Of a stretch of 40,630 nucleotides of DNA, positions 38,356-40,630 are shown in pieces; positions within the stretch are counted from its first letter, which is position 1, and the number at the start of each line of letters is the position of its first letter. Below the pieces are notes generated by a model. It was given only the letters and a program-made list of their open reading frames with translations, was not told the origin of the DNA and ran no database searches. The stretch lies in assembly GCA_037447655.1 (NCBI GenBank), contig JBBHKE010002016.1, forward strand, positions 64,001 to 104,630, given 5' to 3'. The DNA is from Zygnema cylindricum (lineage: Eukaryota; Streptophyta; Zygnematophyceae; Zygnematales; Zygnemataceae). Position numbers and translations under genes: made by a program.

Positions 38356-40420
38356 GTTTACAACAATCGTTTGGCCGAACTCAACCTTTATGTCCCACCC
38401 TCTAAGTGTGTTGTTTGGTCCTTTCGTGATATTCCTCCATATTTAACCCCCCCTCCCCTTTTGGTTTTAAGACTCCTCCTCCATCCGAAGGTATTCGTGT
38501 GTTGGGTTGCCCGCTCGGCTCAGGTCCTTTATTGATTATGCTCTTTAGACCGATTTGTCTCACGTGGACGACCTTCCCAACCTTTTCCGATCCCCAAGTG
38601 GCCTTTACCTTGTGACACGGTGTTTCCCCCCCACCACCCCTCATACCTTACTCGCACATCCCCTCCCACCCCAACGTTTTTGTCTTACTTTTTGCAGTTG
38701 ATGATCACCTCATGGACGTCCTTCACACTCTGTTCGATCATGGGGATTTTGATCTCGAATTTGGGCATGCGGCCTGCCTTCATGCCTCTATTCTTGTCTT
38801 TGGTAGTTTAGGTTTAATATCGACGGCTTGTGTTGCTCCCGCCACCTATTTGGGAAGTTGGTCCCTTGTTGCCTCCACTACTGTATCTCGTTTTTTGGCT
38901 AGGGACGCTTCGTTCTTGCTACTGTTGTCCCTCGTGTTTCGGACGGTGTGCTCGCCTTTGTACGGTCCCTTGTGGATGCGTCGTGTTCTCTTCCTCATGC
39001 TGCTATCGCGGACATGCCGGTTTTTTCCACTCTTGTTACGATGTCAGTTGCGCGCGTCACTCCCCCCTTTTTCTTTTCATTTCGCATATATGTCACCTTC
39101 AATTTTATCATTTTTTTCTTTGAAGACCTCTTTGACCTCTATCTCTCTGTTTATATGTCTTCTCCCCTCTCTCTTTCGCTATGTATCTCTCTCTTGCTTT
39201 AACTTTTTTCCGCTCTTTGTTTCTCTTTTTTTACCTTTATTTCTTCTTCTGTTTAGTATTATTTTATTTTTATCTTCGTCCTCCCTCTCCCTCTCTCTCA
39301 TTTTGTATCTCTTTAACGTATGATTAAAAACAATGGAGGAAAAAAGAAAAAGAAGTGGAAAAAAAATAGTGCGAGAAGAATAAAAAAGAGAGAGAAAAAA
39401 AAGAGGAAAAAGGAGGAAGAGAAAAAAAGAAGAGAATACAATAAAGAAACGAAAGAGGAAGAAAAAAAAAGAGGAAAAGAAATATAAAAAAGAGGAGGAG
39501 AAAAAAAATGAAAGAGAAAAAAGAGGGAGAGGACATGCCGATATTTTCCACTCTTGTTACGACATCTGTTGCCCGTGTTTAGGAATCCATTTCTGATTAG
39601 GTTGTAGCGCCATTAAGACCGAGCTTTTCTAGGTGATTCCTTTCGATTTTCGGCGTGCACGCGTTCTCTCTTGTAGTGGGCTTGGTTCCGGAGCTTGGCT
39701 ATTGGCTACCCTTACTGTATCGACCCTCCGTTTCACGCCTGCTCACTTTACCACGGCCCTCACGTTTCAGCTTAGCCTCCCTCATCCACCTTTACTTGAC
39801 TCTCTTGTGTGCTTGTGTGACCGCTTTCTCGAGCCTGACGACATCCATTTGCTTCGTTGCTCCCACGGGGGCGAGTTTATTTAGGCGCACGACACCATTC
39901 GTGACTAATGCTTCCGAGGGGGAAATTTTGTTCGTCGGGAGGTTTCCCACGTTATTCTTTCGCGTCGGATTGACATTGTATTACTTGATGGTGCGAGTCG
40001 CATATTTGGTGACGTTGTTTTGGCGAACCCTACCTCGGATACCGTTGTCAGTCAAGCACCTTCGCATGTTGGTGTGGCCGCCCGTGACTGCGGCAAGGAA
40101 GGAGCGTGACTATGCCCACCACGATGCTATGGATAGCTTCATTCCGATGGCGGTCGAGATATTTGGTAGTTTGGGAGTGGCTTTGGATGAGTTTCTCCGT
40201 GCTTGTGGTTGGCGATCGTTCGAGCGCCGTGGACCTGGGAGCCCTCCTGCTTTTGCTTTTTATTGTTTATCGTTAACGTTTATTTGTGGCCCTACAAGGA
40301 GTGCAGGCTTCCATCCTCTTTCGATCGTCTATTTTAGTTATGGATCGCCTGTTCCAAAACTCCCTCCCCATGTTCTTCCACGATTCGAGGACTTACGCGG
40401 TTGCTTTTCGTAGATTTTTA
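38356..40420 (+). pseudogene. Non-LTR retrotransposon remnant: RT 3' part, zinc knuckle, RLE-like region
   Basis: In successive frames the sequence gives YNNRLAELNLYVPPSKCVVW and EGIRVLGCPLGS (post-catalytic RT palm and thumb), DPQVAF, LMDVLHTLFDHGDFD, GLISTACVAPATYLGSWSLV and LPHAAIADMPVF. Next come a zinc knuckle Cys-X-Cys-X9-His-X3-Cys (39775-39865), HDTIRD, VRREVSHVILSRRIDIVLLD, GDVVLANPT, VGVAARD, and RKERDYAHHDAMDSFIPMAV. This order (RT, CCHC, then a His/Glu/Asp-rich nuclease-like region) fits RLE-bearing non-LTR elements. Two in-frame stops (39882, 39906), at least three frameshifts and the missing YxDD-containing 5' part show it is dead and 5'-truncated. A CT/GA block interrupts it at 39058-39531. 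Confidence 0.75.
39011..39578. repeat. CT/GA block bounded by a 47-bp direct repeat
   Basis: GACATGCCGG and about 37 following nt at 39011-39057 recur at 39532-39578 with a few mismatches. Between them are pyrimidine-rich (39060-39320) and then purine-rich (39325-39530) halves that could pair with each other. Confidence 0.85.
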
Positions 40421-40630
40421 ATTATATTTGGGTTTGGTTGAGTCATTTTCGTTTTCGCCCTCTATTGGATCTTTCTCTAGGTGTTTCGTTTGGTGTTCAT
40501 TGCTTCTTTAGGTGTTTTCGGTTTACATGCCATCTTTTTGTATTTTCGTTGCTTTTGCCTTGCTTATCCTTTTTGTTTTATTCCCTCCACATGTAATTTT
40601 TCAGTTTTAGCATAGCTGCCTCCTTTTGTT

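Overview
The window reads as nuclear DNA from a streptophyte, that is a green plant or, more likely, an intron-rich charophyte alga. A Chara-like genome would fit, but the sequence alone cannot name the species. The grounds are: three spliced genes with GT-AG introns; a P-class pentatricopeptide repeat (PPR) gene; a RING-type E3 ligase with the plant-type tail motif GNRRWG; an orthologue of the WD40 protein WDR55 behind a cluster of CACGTG G-boxes; CCCTAAA-like repeats; and very dense transposon and microsatellite cover. A run of N at 2253-2262 marks an assembly gap.

Layout. 1-3200 is repeats: a ~150-bp tandem array, an inverted duplication of an unknown coding fragment, a CT tract with the gap, and two abutting MITEs. 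3477-20451 (+) is one PPR gene that I resolve into 19 exons; all 18 junction phases agree and together encode about 1126 residues. 20500-24400 holds a decayed gag-like fragment on the minus strand, a MITE and AT-rich filler. 25072-26616 (+) holds the first four exons of WDR55; no later exon is visible. 26620-28580 is decayed repeat and unassigned DNA. 29256-30637 (-) is a complete four-exon RING gene. 30900-37260 is a nest of TA-flanked MITEs, a hAT-type element with a perfect 8-bp target duplication, (TA)n arrays and a CTG-like minisatellite. 38350-40420 (+) is a frameshifted non-LTR reverse-transcriptase remnant ending in a zinc knuckle and a restriction-like-endonuclease-like region.

The three genes are not an operon-like unit. 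PPR proteins act on organelle RNA, WDR55 in nucleolar or DDB1-linked roles, and the RING protein in ubiquitination.

The most striking structural theme is that edges of exons (last codons plus 5' splice site, or 3' splice site plus first codons) have been copied several times together with CT/GA microsatellite tracts. This happens independently in at least four introns of two genes, and a similar flank duplication brackets a CT/GA insertion in the retroelement remnant. GA tracts also enter PPR exons in frame as Arg/Glu/Gly-rich inserts, while the sense-strand CT tracts lie in introns.
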